The notes below the pieces were generated by a model, which was not told the origin of the DNA, searched no databases, and saw only the letters and a program-made list of their open reading frames with translations. 64,000 nt of DNA from Georgenia ruanii. GTDB lineage: Bacteria; Actinomycetota; Actinomycetes; Actinomycetales; Actinomycetaceae. Of the stretch, positions 19,339 through 28,584 are shown piece by piece. The translations under genes and the position numbers were made by a program. The DNA is taken from NCBI RefSeq assembly GCF_009193175.1, contig NZ_VUKE01000001.1, positions 91,089 to 155,088 of the forward strand, given 5' to 3'. Position 1 is the stretch's first letter, and the number at the start of each line of letters is the position of its first letter.

Positions 19339-20505
19339 TCATCGTGGCCCGCCGGCCGGGCGACGGCCGCGCCGCCAGGCGCTGCCGTCGCGCTCGACGC
19401 GGCCCTCGAGCTCGAGGTGCCCGAGCGCGGCCCGCACGTCCGCGACGGGCAGCCCGGCGGCGCGGGCCACGTTGGCCACCGGCGCCGACGCGCGGGCGGG
19501 CAGGGCGTCGAGGACCCGAGCGGCCCGCGGGTCGAGGCCGTCGAGGAGGCCGGGCTGGACCGCCGGTGCCTCGGGCAGGTGGGCACCGGCGGGCCCGACC
19601 AGCTCGAGGACCTCCGCGGCGTCGGTGACGCACACCGCGGCCTGCTCGCGCAGGAGCCGGTGGCACCCCGCGGAGGCCATCGAGGTCACCGGCCCCGGGA
19701 CGGCACCGACCGGCCGGGCGAGGCTCGCGGCGTGGGCGGCGGTGCTCAGCGCGCCCGAGCGCCAGGCGGCCTCCACCACCACCGTCGCCGCGCCGAGGGC
19801 GGCGATGAGACGGTTGCGGGCGAGGAAGCGCGAGCGGCTGGGCGCGCAGCCGGGCGGCACCTCGGCGACCACGCCCCCGGTCGCGGCGATGCTCTCCAGC
19901 AGCGCGCTGTTGCCGGCCGGGTAGAGCCGGTCGACCCCGCCGGCGAGCACGGCCACGGTGTGCCCGTCGGCGCCGAGGGCGCCCCGGTGGGCCGCGGCGT
20001 CGATGCCGTATGCGCCGCCGGAGACCACCGCGACGCCGGCCGCGACCAGCCCGGTGGCCAGCTCGGCGGCCACCTGCTGACCGTAGGTGGTGGCGGCGCG
20101 GGCGCCGACGACGGCGACCTGCCGGCCGGCGTCGTCGTCCCGAGCGGCGAGGCGCCCGCGCACCCACAGCGCGAACGGGCGGGCCTCGCCGAGGTCGTCG
20201 AGCGGGACGGGCCAGCGCGGGTCGCCGGGCACGAGGAGGTGCCCGCCGAGCCGGGTCAGCACGTCCAGCTCACGGCGGACGTCCAGGTGCTCCAGGCGCG
20301 GGGCCCAGCGCGCCACCGCCTGTTCCCACGGCCGTGCGCCGGCGGCCTCGCCGCGCCGCACCACCCCGACCACCCAGTCCAGGGCCTCCACCGGTCCGAG
20401 GTGGGCCACCAGCGTCCCGGCCGCGGGGTCGCCCGGCTCGACCAGCCGGCTCCAGGCCGCCGCCGCCAGCCGGGGATCGGCGGCGTCGAAGGGCAGCTCA
20501 CGCAT
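19339..20505 (-). CDS. dprA: DNA-processing protein DprA
   Basis: A 388-residue single-stranded-DNA-binding protein that loads RecA during transformation. The Rossmann-like core carries VAVVGARAATTYG, VSGGAYGIDAAAHRGAL, LAGGVDRLYPAGN and SRFLARNRLIAALG, all typical of DprA/Smf. An N-terminal region precedes it and a C-terminal winged-helix segment (VARAAGLPVADVRAALGHLELEGRVERDG) follows. The start overlaps the comM stop by 8 bases. Paired with comM as in most actinobacteria, where competence itself is often not shown. Confidence 0.93.
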   Translation of the reverse strand: MRELPFDAADPRLAAAAWSRLVEPGDPAAGTLVAHLGPVEALDWVVGVVRRGEAAGARPWEQAVARWAPRLEHLDVRRELDVLTRLGGHLLVPGDPRWPVPLDDLGEARPFALWVRGRLAARDDDAGRQVAVVGARAATTYGQQVAAELATGLVAAGVAVVSGGAYGIDAAAHRGALGADGHTVAVLAGGVDRLYPAGNSALLESIAATGGVVAEVPPGCAPSRSRFLARNRLIAALGAATVVVEAAWRSGALSTAAHAASLARPVGAVPGPVTSMASAGCHRLLREQAAVCVTDAAEVLELVGPAGAHLPEAPAVQPGLLDGLDPRAARVLDALPARASAPVANVARAAGLPVADVRAALGHLELEGRVERDGSAWRRGRRPAGGPR

Positions 20506-22045
20506 CGGGGCTCCCCCGGGTGCGCAGGCCGAGCGCGACGCCGACGTCGGCGGTGCTGGGCCCGACCCGCCCGGCCAGGTCCGCCAGCGTCCAGGCCAGA
20601 CGCAGCACCCGGTCCACGCCGCGCATGCTCAGCGCGCCGCGGTCGAGCGCCCGGTCGAGGGAGCGGCGCACGTCGCCGGGCAGGCCGGCCTCGGGCCCGC
20701 GCAGCCACGACCCGGGCACCTCGGCGTTGAGCCGCCACGGCGTGCCGGCCAGCCGGTGCGCCTGGCGGGCGCGGGCGGCGCCCACCCGGGCGGCGACGGC
20801 CGCCGACGTCTCCGGCGCGCCGGCCAGGGCGAGCATCGCCCGGGTGACGGGGGCGACGTCGACCTGGATGTCGATGCGGTCGAGCAGCGGGCCGCTGAGC
20901 CGGGCGAGGTAGCGGCGCCGCTCGGCGGGCCGGCAGGTGCAGCGCAGGCCCTTGCCGACCGCCTTGCCGCACGGGCACGGGTTGGCGGCGAGGACCAGCT
21001 GGAACCGGGCCGGGTAGCGGGCCGCCCCGGCGGCGCGGTGCAGCACGAGCTCGCCGTGCTCGAGCGGCTGGCGCAGCGTCTCGAGCACGCGCGGGGAGAA
21101 CTCCGGGGCCTCGTCGAGGAAGAGCACGCCGCGGTGGGCGCGGCTGGCGGCGCCGGGACGCGGCAGGCCCGACCCGCCACCGATCACCGCGGCCGGGGTG
21201 GCGGTGTGGTGGGGGTCCTCGAACGGCGGCCGGCGCAGCAGCCCGCCCTCGGGGTCGAACGTGCCGGCCACGGAGTGGACGGCGGTGACCTCGACCGCCT
21301 CGGCGTCGGACAGGTCCGGCAGCAGCCCGGGCAGCCGGGCGGCGAGCATCGTCTTGCCCGCGCCGGGTGCGCCGACGAGGAGGAGATGGTGCCCGCCGGC
21401 GGCGGCGACCTCCAGGGCGAAGCGGGCCTCGTCCTGGCCGAGGACGTCGGCCAGGTCCTGCTCCCCGGCGTCCGGGCGCGCCGGCACCGGCGGCGGCTCG
21501 GTCGCGGCGGGGGCGGACGCCGGGGCCCGGGCGGCGCCGCCGTAGGCCCGCACCACCTCGGCGAGGTGGTGCACGGCCCGCACCCGGGCGCCGGGCACGA
21601 GCGCGGCCTCGGCGGCGTTGCCCGCCGGGACGACGACGTCGGGGCTGCCGGCGGCCACGGCGGCGGCGACGGCGGGCAGCACCCCGCGCACCGGCCGCAC
21701 CCGGCCGTCGAGGGCGAGCTCGCCCAGGTGGACCGTGCGGGCCGCCTCCTCCGCGGCAGGGAGGTCCTCGGCGGCGAGCACGGCGACCGCCAGGGCGAGG
21801 TCGAGGCTGGTGCCCCGCTTGGGCAGCGAGGCCGGCGAGAGGTTGACCGTCCGGCGGGCCGGCTGCCAGGCCAGCCCGCAGGAGGTCACCGCCGAGCGCA
21901 CCCGCTCGCGCGCCTCGTTGACCGAGGCGTCCGGCAGGCCGACGAGGGTGAACGCGGGCAGCCCCTGGCTGCGGTGCGCCTCCACCTCGACGAGGTGGCC
22001 CTGCAGCCCGACGAGCGCCACCGTCCAGGTGCGCCCCAGCCGCAC
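20498..22045 (-). CDS. comM: YifB family Mg chelatase-like AAA ATPase (ComM)
   Basis: A 515-residue ATP-dependent helicase family member that in other bacteria promotes branch migration of incoming DNA. The N-terminal Lon-protease-like ChlI domain (residues 1-170, with PAFTLVGLPDASVNEARERV) is followed by Walker A GAPGAGKT, Walker B VLFLDEAPEF and the NPCPCG motif, and by the C-terminal MgCl-type domain with GPLLDRIDIQVDV and SMRGVDRVLRLAWTLADL. The GTG start directly abuts the yraN stop, so translation is probably coupled. The stop overlaps dprA. Confidence 0.93.
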   Translation of the reverse strand: MRLGRTWTVALVGLQGHLVEVEAHRSQGLPAFTLVGLPDASVNEARERVRSAVTSCGLAWQPARRTVNLSPASLPKRGTSLDLALAVAVLAAEDLPAAEEAARTVHLGELALDGRVRPVRGVLPAVAAAVAAGSPDVVVPAGNAAEAALVPGARVRAVHHLAEVVRAYGGAARAPASAPAATEPPPVPARPDAGEQDLADVLGQDEARFALEVAAAGGHHLLLVGAPGAGKTMLAARLPGLLPDLSDAEAVEVTAVHSVAGTFDPEGGLLRRPPFEDPHHTATPAAVIGGGSGLPRPGAASRAHRGVLFLDEAPEFSPRVLETLRQPLEHGELVLHRAAGAARYPARFQLVLAANPCPCGKAVGKGLRCTCRPAERRRYLARLSGPLLDRIDIQVDVAPVTRAMLALAGAPETSAAVAARVGAARARQAHRLAGTPWRLNAEVPGSWLRGPEAGLPGDVRRSLDRALDRGALSMRGVDRVLRLAWTLADLAGRVGPSTADVGVALGLRTRGSPDA

Positions 22046-22405
22046 TCAGCCCACCCCCTGGAGGTACTCGACCTGGGCGGGGCCGGCGGGCTGGGGACGG
22101 ACGGCCACGACGTCGATGCGCACCCCGCCGCCGACGTCGTGCTCGCTCAGCCACCGCCCGGCCAGGCGGCGCAGGCGGGCCAGCTTGACCCGGTCCACCG
22201 CCTCGGCGGGGTGGCCGTACGCGCCGGAGCGGCGGGTCTTGACCTCGACGATGACGACCTCCCGGGCCGCCCGGTCCAGGGCGACGAGGTCGATCTCGCC
22301 GAGCTCGCACCGCCAGTTGCGGTCCAGCAGCTCCATCCCGCGCTCGACGACGGCGCGCGCGGCCACCCGCTCGCCGTAGGCGCCGACGGCGTCCTTGGCC
22401 CTCAT
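22046..22405 (-). CDS. YraN family endonuclease-like protein (UPF0102)
   Basis: A 119-residue protein with the restriction-endonuclease-like fold: GAYGERVAARAV, then NWRCELGEIDLVALD, and VVIVEVKTRRSGAYGHPAEAVD, which contains the E/D-x(n)-E-x-K type active-site residues. Function is unproven; it is conserved with comM, rnhB and DprA. The ATG at 22405 is preferred because GGAGG lies 7-8 bases upstream; an in-frame GTG three codons earlier overlaps that sequence. Confidence 0.92.
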   Translation of the reverse strand: MRAKDAVGAYGERVAARAVVERGMELLDRNWRCELGEIDLVALDRAAREVVIVEVKTRRSGAYGHPAEAVDRVKLARLRRLAGRWLSEHDVGGGVRIDVVAVRPQPAGPAQVEYLQGVG

Positions 22406-22492
22406 GTGCCCCACCTCCGCCGCCAGCGTGGCGCGGCGGAGGGTGCGGGCGCGGCGCGGCGCCCGGCGCCTGTGGACGAGGTGGCCTCAGAA

Positions 22493-22590
22493 GCGCCGCG
22501 CGGGCGCCGGTAGGGGGCGTCGCACGGGCGTGGTCAGAGGGTGTCGCACGGGCGCCGTCAGAGGGTCCCGGCGGGCGCCGTCAGGGGGCC
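22493..22590. repeat. 24-bp x 4 tandem repeat upstream of yraN
   Basis: Four head-to-tail 24-base units fill half of the gap between yraN and DUF2469. The middle two read gtcgcacgggcgtggtcag and gtcgcacgggcgccgtcag, each followed by agggt. The last unit forms the left arm and loop of the terminator hairpin at 22568-22596. Confidence 0.8.
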
Positions 22591-22596
22591 CGCCGG
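22568..22596 (-). terminator. Hairpin after the DUF2469 gene
   Basis: The 9-base arms ccggcgggc and gcccgccgg enclose an 11-base loop, 6 bases beyond the DUF2469 stop on the minus strand. There is no T-run. It overlaps the end of the 24-base tandem repeat. Confidence 0.6.
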
Positions 22597-22602
22597 GGCT
22601 CG

Positions 22603-22905
22603 CTACGGCAGCTCCAGCTCGCGCTTGGCGAGCTCTTCGATGTTGACGTCCTTGAACGTCACCACGCGGACCGACTTGACGAACCGCGCGGAGCGGTAGA
22701 CGTCCCACACCCACGCGTCGGTGAGGGTGAGCTCGAAGAACACCTCGCCGCCGGTGGAGCGCACCTGCACGTCGACGTTGTTGGCGAGGTAGAACCGCCG
22801 CTCGGTCTCGACGACGTAGGAGAAGAGCCCCACGACGTCGCGGTACTCGCGGTAGAGATCCAGCTCGAGCTCGGTCTCGTAGTTCTCCAGGTCCTCAGCA
22901 CTCAC
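22603..22905 (-). CDS. DUF2469 domain-containing protein
   Basis: A 100-residue acidic protein that begins MSAEDLENYETELELDLYREYRDVV and continues with FSYVVETERRFYLAN and the FELTLTDAWVWDVYR segment; these are the diagnostic phrases of DUF2469, found almost only in actinobacteria and always next to rnhB. Its function is unknown. The GTG start is 7 bases from the rnhB stop, so translation is probably coupled. A hairpin terminator follows. Confidence 0.93.
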   Translation of the reverse strand: MSAEDLENYETELELDLYREYRDVVGLFSYVVETERRFYLANNVDVQVRSTGGEVFFELTLTDAWVWDVYRSARFVKSVRVVTFKDVNIEELAKRELELP

Positions 22906-22912
22906 GGCACCA

Positions 22913-23893
22913 TCATGCCCTTCCCGCGAGCACGCCCGGCTCGGCGGCGGCGTCGTCCGCCGGCGCGGCGACCGTGCCGTCCACCGCCGCGGCGAGACCT
23001 CCCGAGGGCTCGGCCGCTGGCGCGGCGTCCCACAGCGGCTCGTCGGCGACGCCGTCGTCGCTCGCGCTCTCGTAGCCGTCCCGCGCGTAGGCCTCGGCCT
23101 CGGCGTCCTCCTCGCAGGCCTCCGGGGGCGGCGTGATGGCGCCGGCCGCCTCGCCCAGCCCGGGCAGGTGCCAGGAGCGCCGGTGCAGCTCGCAGGCGCC
23201 GTGCTTGTGGAGGGCGGCGACGTGCTCGGGGGCGCTGTAGCCCTTGTTGCTGGCCCACCGGTAGGCGGGGAAGTCGCCGTCGAGGCCGACCATGATGCGG
23301 TCGCGCTCGACCTTGGCCAGCACGCTGGCCGCCGCGACGACGGCGCAGGTCATGTCGGCCTTGACCTGGGTGCGCACCGGCGGCGTGGCCACCGGCAGGC
23401 CGACCCCCGGCACGAGGACCTCCGGCGGCTCGGGGGCGAAGAGGTCGCCCTGCTCCGGCGCGGAGAGCCAGTTGTGCACGCCGTCGAGGACGACCACCGC
23501 CGGCGCGAGCCCGGCGCCGGCGAGCTCGGCCAGCGCCCGGCGCCCGGCCAGGCGCAGGGCGGCGATGATCCCGAGCTCGTCGATCTCGGCGGCGCTGGCA
23601 TGCCCCACGGCGGAGCCGGCGCACCAGCGGCGGATCGGCTCGACGAGGTCCTCGCGGGCGTGGGCGGTGAGCAGCTTGGAGTCCGCGAGCCCGTGGGGCA
23701 GGCGCCGCGAGGTCGCGGCGCCGACGACGGCGACGCCGACGGTCACCGGCCCGGCGAGCGCCCCGCGGCCCACCTCGTCCATGCCGGCGACGAGCGCGCC
23801 GTCGCTCAGCTCGGTCAGGAGCGTGGTCTCGAGCTTGCGGGTGGGCCGCCGCCGGGAGGGCGTGCGCCCGCGCGTGGTGGCGGCCGGGCTCAC
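22913..23893 (-). CDS. rnhB: Ribonuclease HII with long acidic C-terminal tail
   Basis: Removes RNA from RNA-DNA hybrids and single ribonucleotides. The active-site motifs are clear: [14 protein letters not shown] near residue 40, LADSKLL, LDGVHNW and [10 protein letters not shown]. The catalytic domain ends near residue 255 (SWHLPGLG); a further 70 residues of Glu/Asp/Ala-rich low complexity make the protein 326 residues against about 200-250 usually. The GTG start overlaps the lepB stop (GTGA), so the two are probably translationally coupled. Next is DUF2469. Confidence 0.94.
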   Translation of the reverse strand: MSPAATTRGRTPSRRRPTRKLETTLLTELSDGALVAGMDEVGRGALAGPVTVGVAVVGAATSRRLPHGLADSKLLTAHAREDLVEPIRRWCAGSAVGHASAAEIDELGIIAALRLAGRRALAELAGAGLAPAVVVLDGVHNWLSAPEQGDLFAPEPPEVLVPGVGLPVATPPVRTQVKADMTCAVVAAASVLAKVERDRIMVGLDGDFPAYRWASNKGYSAPEHVAALHKHGACELHRRSWHLPGLGEAAGAITPPPEACEEDAEAEAYARDGYESASDDGVADEPLWDAAPAAEPSGGLAAAVDGTVAAPADDAAAEPGVLAGRA

Positions 23894-24810
23894 GACGTCG
23901 GCTCCGGCACCTTGGCGAAGGTCTGCTCGGGGTTGTTGAGCAGCGTGAACCGGTCCGCCGGCCACAGGACCACGAAGGCGCGGCCGACGATGTTGTCCAT
24001 CGGCACCATGCCGCCGCCGGGCTCGCCCAGGTGGGCACGGGAGTCCTCGGAGTTGGAGCGGTTGTCGCCCATGACCCACACGCTGTCGGGCGCGACGACG
24101 ACGTCGAAGGGCACGTCGCTGGGGTCGGTGCCGGGCTTGAGGTAGGGCTCCTTGATCGGCTCGCCGTTGACGGTCAGCTGCCCCTTGTCGGTGCAGCAGG
24201 CGACCCGGTCGCCGGGCAGCCCGATGAGCCGCTTGATGAGGTGGTGGCCGGCGTCCTGCGGGAGCAGCCCGACGAAGGTGAGGACCTCGGTCATGGTCTG
24301 CTGCCACTGCGGGCGGGTGTCCGGGGGCAGGTCGCCCAGCCAGTCGCCCGGGTCGACGAAGACGACGACGTCGCCGCGGTGCAGGTCGAACGGCCCGGGC
24401 GCGAGCTTGTTGACCATGACCCGGTCGCCGATCAGGAGGGTGTTCTCCATCGACCCGGAGGGGATGTAGAACGCCTGCGCCAGGAACGTCTTGATGAGGA
24501 TCGACAGCACGAGCGCGAACACCATGACGGTGACGCTCTCGCGGAACCAGCCGCCCTTGGCCGGTTTCGCCGGGCGCTGGGCCGGCACCGGCTCGACCGG
24601 CGCGGGCACCTCCGGCCGGGCGGGCATGGCCCGGGTGGTCTCCGGCGGGAAGCTCGGCGGGACCCCGTCCCCGCCTTCCTGGGCGTCGATGCGGCCGGCG
24701 GCGGTACCGGCGTCAGGACCCTCGGCCGCCGCGGGGTCTTCCCGCAGATGGCGACGGTGCCTGGGGAGCGGGCTGGCGGGATCTGGCGTCCCGGCGCTGT
24801 TGCTGCTCAC
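23890..24810 (-). CDS. lepB: Signal peptidase I
   Basis: Cleaves signal peptides of exported proteins at the outer face of the cytoplasmic membrane. The 306-residue protein has a Pro-rich cytoplasmic N-terminus of about 85 residues, one transmembrane helix ([20 protein letters not shown]), the catalytic serine in [10 protein letters not shown], the catalytic lysine in [11 protein letters not shown] and the [11 protein letters not shown] box. The GTG start has a GAGGGGAG Shine-Dalgarno sequence about 11 bases upstream. It lies between rplS, from which it is separated by a hairpin, and rnhB, whose start overlaps its stop. Confidence 0.95.
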   Translation of the reverse strand: MSSNSAGTPDPASPLPRHRRHLREDPAAAEGPDAGTAAGRIDAQEGGDGVPPSFPPETTRAMPARPEVPAPVEPVPAQRPAKPAKGGWFRESVTVMVFALVLSILIKTFLAQAFYIPSGSMENTLLIGDRVMVNKLAPGPFDLHRGDVVVFVDPGDWLGDLPPDTRPQWQQTMTEVLTFVGLLPQDAGHHLIKRLIGLPGDRVACCTDKGQLTVNGEPIKEPYLKPGTDPSDVPFDVVVAPDSVWVMGDNRSNSEDSRAHLGEPGGGMVPMDNIVGRAFVVLWPADRFTLLNNPEQTFAKVPEPTS

Positions 24811-24902
24811 GCCTGGTCGGCTCCCCTCGTTCGGTCGATGCTGGTCGGGCCAGCACCGGTGCACAGGCCCCTTCGTGCAGAGTAACCGCCCCGGAGGCAC
24901 CG

Positions 24903-24932
24903 CTGCCCGGCACACTGGCGTGTGCCGGGCAG
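24903..24932 (-). terminator. Perfect 13-bp hairpin after rplS
   Basis: The arms ctgcccggcacac and gtgtgccgggcag enclose a tggc tetraloop, 17 bases past the rplS stop on the minus strand. It separates rplS from lepB, whose own -10-like element (TACTCT, minus strand) lies shortly after it. No T-run follows. Confidence 0.8.
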
Positions 24933-24949
24933 GTGTGGGGGGCGCAGGG

Positions 24950-25300
24950 TCAGCGCGTCTCGCGCTTCTCCTTGATCTTGGCCTTCTTGCCGCGCAGCTC
25001 GCGCAGGTAGTACAGCTTCGCGCGGCGGACGTCACCGCGGGTGACGACCTCGATGGAGTCGATGGACGGGGAGTGCACCGGGAAGGTGCGCTCGACGCCG
25101 ACGCCGAAGCTGACCTTGCGGATCTTGAAGGTCTCGCGCACGCCGGAGCCGGAGCGGGCGATCACGACGCCCTGGAAGGCCTGGATGCGGGAGCGGTTAC
25201 CCTCGACGACCTTGACGTTCACCTTGAGGGTGTCGCCCGGGCGGAAGGCGGGGATGTCGTCGCGCAGCGATGCCTTGTCGACGAGGTCCAGGGTCTGCAT
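24950..25300 (-). CDS. rplS: 50S ribosomal protein L19
   Basis: Large-subunit protein at the 30S-50S interface. The 116-residue protein contains the diagnostic [16 protein letters not shown] and the [20 protein letters not shown] segments, followed by the basic [17 protein letters not shown] tail. A purine-rich GGAAGAGA sequence precedes the ATG. It has its own promoter in the gap after trmD and a terminator after the stop, so it looks like a single-gene unit within the trmD-rplS cluster. Confidence 0.97.
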   Translation of the reverse strand: MQTLDLVDKASLRDDIPAFRPGDTLKVNVKVVEGNRSRIQAFQGVVIARSGSGVRETFKIRKVSFGVGVERTFPVHSPSIDSIEVVTRGDVRRAKLYYLRELRGKKAKIKEKRETR

Positions 25301-25451
25301 GGTGATCTCTTCCCGCTCGTGCCACAGGTCACGCGCGCTGGTCGGGGCGGCCAGGGCCGCCACGTGGGCTGAGGGTGCTCGGCGTCCGCGGGCCCCGTAG
25401 ACCCCCTGTGGCAGGTCCGACGGGCATCGTGGCGCGGCGCACGGCCGTCCT

Positions 25452-25481
25452 AGTCTGCCACACGGCGGGCCGCAGGCCCAA
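25452..25481 (-). promoter_or_regulatory. Promoter of rplS
   Basis: On the minus strand a -35 hexamer TTGGGC and a -10 hexamer CAGACT are separated by 18 bases, with TGG directly before the -10 element. The promoter sits right after the trmD stop and would give rplS a leader of about 145 bases. The sequence TGGCAGACT closely resembles TGGCAGAAT in front of rpsP. Confidence 0.6.
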
Positions 25482-25490
25482 CGCCGGCGG

Positions 25491-26984
25491 TCAGCGCGAC
25501 GGTGTGGTCTCCCCCACGGGGGCGCCCGACGCCCCGTCCGCACCCGGCGCGGGGCGCAGGTCGCGCACCATGACCACGTCCTCCTCCAGGCTCTCCCCCA
25601 CCCGGAACCGCCGCATGCCCGCGACGACGAAGCCGTGGCGGGAGTAGCTGCGCTGGGCGCGGCGGTTGGCCTTGTTGGTGCCGAGCCACAGCGCCGCCAC
25701 CGGCCGGTCCTCGACGGCGCGGCCGGCAACCTCCGCCACGGTGGCGTCCAGCAGCGCGCCGGCCACCCCCGACCCCTGGAAGGCGGGCCGGACGTAGACC
25801 TTGCTCAGCTCCGCGGCGGGCCGGGCGGCGACGACGGCCGCGACATCGGCGGCGTAGGGCTCCTCATCGGCCGCCAGCGGCAGCACGGTCAGGGTGTACC
25901 CCACCAGGCCGGCCGGTCCCGCGTCGGCGGCGAGCACCAGGTAGCGGGCGTCGTCGGCGAGGTAGGCCGCGAAGTGCGCGGCCGTGAGGTGGGCCTCGAT
26001 GAAGGCCTGGACGTCCGCCTCGGCCATGTGCGGCGGGCAGGCCAGCGGGAACGTGGCGCCGGCGAGCTCGGCCAGCGCCGCGGCGTCGGCGGCGGTGCCG
26101 CGGCGCACGCGCACGCGCGTCGGGGCCGGCGCGGCGTCGGCGGAGGGGGCGTGGACGAACCAGCCGTGCCGGGCGAGCACCGCCCGGTCGGCCCGGTCCA
26201 GGGCCTCCGGGTCGAGCCGGGCGACCATGTCCGGGCGGCGCTCGGCGGTCCGCGCCAGCGCCTGGTCGCGGCGCCAGCGGGCGACCTTGCCGTGGTCGCC
26301 CGAGGTGAGGACCTCGGGCACGGCGAGGCCGGACCACACCGGGGGCTTGGTGTACACCGGGTACTCGAGCAGCCCCGCGGCCCCGTGGGACTCCTCCACG
26401 AGCGAGGCGGGGTTGCCGATCACGCCCGGCAGCAGGCGGGCCACCGCCTCGACGACGACGAGGGCGGCCACCTCCCCGCCGTTGAGGACGTAGTCGCCCA
26501 GGGAGATCTCGTGCACCTCGAGGGCGCCGCGGTAGTGCTCGGCGACCCGGGCGTCGATGCCTTCGTAGCGCCCGCAGGCGAGCACGAGCTGGTCGGCGCC
26601 GGCGAGGTCCTCGGCCATGGCCTGGGTGAAGCGCTCCCCGGAGGGCGTGGGCACGAGCAGGACCCGCCGCGGCGACGCCGCGGCGGGCGCGGGCGGGGCG
26701 GCGTCGGAGCCGTCGGGCGCGGGCGCGGGCGGGACGGCCGGAGTCGCGGCCGTCCCGGCCGCAAGCACGTCGTCGAGGGCCTTGCCCCACACGTCGGGGC
26801 GCATGACCATGCCGGCGCCGCCACCGAACGGGGTGTCGTCGACGGTGCGGTGGCGGTCGGTGGTCCAGTCGCGCAGGTCGTGCACCCGCAGGTCGAGCAG
26901 GCCGTCGCGGCGGGCCTTGCCCACCAGGGAGAGGTCGAGGGCGTCGAGGTAGGCGGGGAAGATCGTCAGGACGTCGATCCGCAC
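25491..26984 (-). CDS. trmD: tRNA (guanine37-N1)-methyltransferase TrmD fused to a GNAT acetyltransferase domain
   Basis: The N-terminal part (about residues 1-270) is TrmD, which makes m1G37 in t[32 protein letters not shown] and the knot motif [11 protein letters not shown] are present. An Ala/Pro-rich insertion of about 30 residues (near 78-108) interrupts it. After the usual TrmD end (RHGWFVH) the frame continues without a break into a second domain, about residues 290-475, with the GNAT features [21 protein letters not shown], and [21 protein letters not shown]. The total of 497 residues is about double a normal TrmD. The GTG start follows the rimM stop by 1 base. Confidence 0.93.
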   Translation of the reverse strand: MRIDVLTIFPAYLDALDLSLVGKARRDGLLDLRVHDLRDWTTDRHRTVDDTPFGGGAGMVMRPDVWGKALDDVLAAGTAATPAVPPAPAPDGSDAAPPAPAAASPRRVLLVPTPSGERFTQAMAEDLAGADQLVLACGRYEGIDARVAEHYRGALEVHEISLGDYVLNGGEVAALVVVEAVARLLPGVIGNPASLVEESHGAAGLLEYPVYTKPPVWSGLAVPEVLTSGDHGKVARWRRDQALARTAERRPDMVARLDPEALDRADRAVLARHGWFVHAPSADAAPAPTRVRVRRGTAADAAALAELAGATFPLACPPHMAEADVQAFIEAHLTAAHFAAYLADDARYLVLAADAGPAGLVGYTLTVLPLAADEEPYAADVAAVVAARPAAELSKVYVRPAFQGSGVAGALLDATVAEVAGRAVEDRPVAALWLGTNKANRRAQRSYSRHGFVVAGMRRFRVGESLEEDVVMVRDLRPAPGADGASGAPVGETTPSR

Positions 26985-26985
26985 G

Positions 26986-27606
26986 TCAGGCGCGCCCCTC
27001 GCCGTCGGCCCCCGCGTCCGCCTCCCCCGCGCCGCCGGCGTCGCCCGGCTGGTCCTCCCTCGCGGCCCCTCCGTCGTCCGGCGCGTCCGGCACGGCCGGG
27101 TCGGCGGCGAACAGCCCGCGCGGCGGGTCGAGGGTGATGGTGCCGGCGTCGGTGTCCACCTCGGGGACGAGCTCGGCGACGAACGGCACCCGGGCCTCCG
27201 CGCCGTCGGGCTCGGTCACGACGAGGACGTCCTGGGCGGGCAGGTGCTCCAGATCGGCGACGATGCCCAGCTCGCGGCCGTCGACGTGGACCACGCGCAG
27301 GCCCACCAGCTGGTGGGGGTACCAGCCCTCGTCGTCGTCGCCCTCGTCCTCGTCGCTCTCGACGACGAGGCGCACCCCGCGCAGGGACTCCGCCCCGGTG
27401 CGGTCGTGCGCCTCCTCGAAGAGGGCGTAGGTGGCGTCCTTGGACTCCCGCGTCCGCACGACGGTGAGGGGACCGGCGTCGGCCGGGTCGGTCTCGAGGA
27501 CGTTGCCGACGGCGAGGCGGCGCGCGGGGTCGTCGGTGCGCAGGTCCAGGCGCACCTCCCCCTTGAGTCCGTGGGGCGCTCCGATGATGGCGACGGTCAG
27601 CAGCAC
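26986..27606 (-). CDS. rimM: Ribosome maturation factor RimM
   Basis: Assists 30S head assembly by binding S19. The 206-residue protein has the N-terminal beta-barrel start [19 protein letters not shown] and, in the second half, the PRC-barrel with [12 protein letters not shown] and [11 protein letters not shown]. An acidic Asp/Glu-Gly patch lies between them and a low-complexity Asp/Gly/Ala tail follows. The GTG start has an AGAAGGAG Shine-Dalgarno sequence 5-6 bases upstream. It lies between khpA and trmD, whose GTG begins 1 base after its stop. Confidence 0.95.
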   Translation of the reverse strand: MLLTVAIIGAPHGLKGEVRLDLRTDDPARRLAVGNVLETDPADAGPLTVVRTRESKDATYALFEEAHDRTGAESLRGVRLVVESDEDEGDDDEGWYPHQLVGLRVVHVDGRELGIVADLEHLPAQDVLVVTEPDGAEARVPFVAELVPEVDTDAGTITLDPPRGLFAADPAVPDAPDDGGAAREDQPGDAGGAGEADAGADGEGRA

Positions 27607-27698
27607 GCCGGCTCCTTCTGATGGTCGGGGGGCGCGCAGCGCCCCGGGTGCGCGCAGACCCGGCCCGCGGGTGCGGGCCGGGTCTGCGGGTGCTGTGC

Positions 27699-27938
27699 TC
27701 AGCGGCGGTCGGTGTCCACCACGTCGACCCGCACGGGGCCGGAGGTGGACAGCGCACCGACGACGGTGCGCAGGGCCCGGGCGGTGCGCCCGGACCGGCC
27801 GATGACACGGCCCAGGTCCTCCGGGTGCACGCGCACCTCCAGCAGCTCCCCGCGGCGCAGGGACCGGCTGGAGACGCGCACGTCGTCCGGGTGGTCGACG
27901 ATGCCGCGCACGAGGTGCTCGAGAGCGTCGGCCAGCAC
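27699..27938 (-). CDS. khpA: KH domain RNA-binding protein KhpA
   Basis: A 79-residue single KH domain protein; the GxxG loop reads IGRSGRTARALRTVV and is preceded by VRVHPEDLGRV. In other bacteria KhpA pairs with KhpB/Jag to bind RNA and influence division and cell size; that role is inferred here. The GTG start is 5 bases after the rpsP stop, so it is co-transcribed and perhaps coupled with rpsP, as in nearly all actinobacteria. About 90 bases separate it from rimM. Confidence 0.92.
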   Translation of the reverse strand: MLADALEHLVRGIVDHPDDVRVSSRSLRRGELLEVRVHPEDLGRVIGRSGRTARALRTVVGALSTSGPVRVDVVDTDRR

Positions 27939-27943
27939 GGGGA

Positions 27944-28393
27944 TCAGGCGTCCTCGGAGGGCGCCTCGGCCTCCGCTGCCTCGCCCTCACCGGTGGCGCC
28001 GGCGGCCTTGGCCTCGGCGGCGCGGGCCTTGCGCTTCTCGGCGTCGTCCTCGGCGGCCTTGACGGCCGCGGCGCGCGCCTCGGCCAGGGCCTCCGCGGAG
28101 GCGTCCTTGGTGCGCAGGGTGCCCTCGGCGCCCGGCAGGCCCTTGAACTTCTGCCAGTCACCGGTGACCTTGAGCAGGGCGGCGACCTGCTCCGTGGGCT
28201 GGGCGCCCACGGAGAGCCAGTACTGCGCCCGCTCGGAGTCGATGTGGATGAGCGAGGGCTCCTCGATCGGGTGGTACTTCCCGATCTCCTCGATCGCCCG
28301 GCCGTCGCGCTTGGTGCGCGAGTCCATGACGACGACGCGGTAGTACGGCGCGCGGATCTTGCCCATGCGCTTGAGACGGATCTTGACTGCCAC
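27944..28393 (-). CDS. rpsP: 30S ribosomal protein S16 with C-terminal extension
   Basis: Small-subunit protein S16. The N-terminus [21 protein letters not shown] and [11 protein letters not shown] are diagnostic. The core ends near residue 90; the rest, to residue 149, is a Lys/Ala/Glu helical low-complexity tail, longer than in most bacteria but common in high-GC actinobacteria. The GTG start has AGGAG about 10 bases upstream. It is the first gene of rpsP-khpA-rimM-trmD and has its own promoter at 28523-28552. Confidence 0.96.
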   Translation of the reverse strand: MAVKIRLKRMGKIRAPYYRVVVMDSRTKRDGRAIEEIGKYHPIEEPSLIHIDSERAQYWLSVGAQPTEQVAALLKVTGDWQKFKGLPGAEGTLRTKDASAEALAEARAAAVKAAEDDAEKRKARAAEAKAAGATGEGEAAEAEAPSEDA

Positions 28394-28522
28394 TAGGTGG
28401 TCACTCCTGGTTTCGTGAAGGGGTGGACCGCGCAGGACCCCGGTGGGTGTCGGCGTCTCGGTTGGTCGCAGGACGCGGCGTCGGGCGGTGAGAGGGGCCG
28501 ACCGGGCCGAGTACAGCGGGTC

Positions 28523-28552
28523 ATTCTGCCAGATCCCCGGGCGCGACCGAAA
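28523..28552 (-). promoter_or_regulatory. Promoter of the rpsP-khpA-rimM-trmD operon
   Basis: On the minus strand a -35 hexamer TTTCGG and a -10 hexamer CAGAAT lie 18 bases apart, with TGG right before the -10 element. Transcription would begin near 28516, leaving a leader of about 120 bases before rpsP. The TGGCAGAAT core matches the rplS promoter closely. Confidence 0.6.
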
Positions 28553-28584
28553 CCCGTGCGGACGGGTGTGACGGGTGGGGCGCG

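Noticed and set aside
22493..22590. 24-bp repeats as a CRISPR array
   Set aside because: The units are directly adjacent with no spacers of unique sequence, and no cas genes are present.
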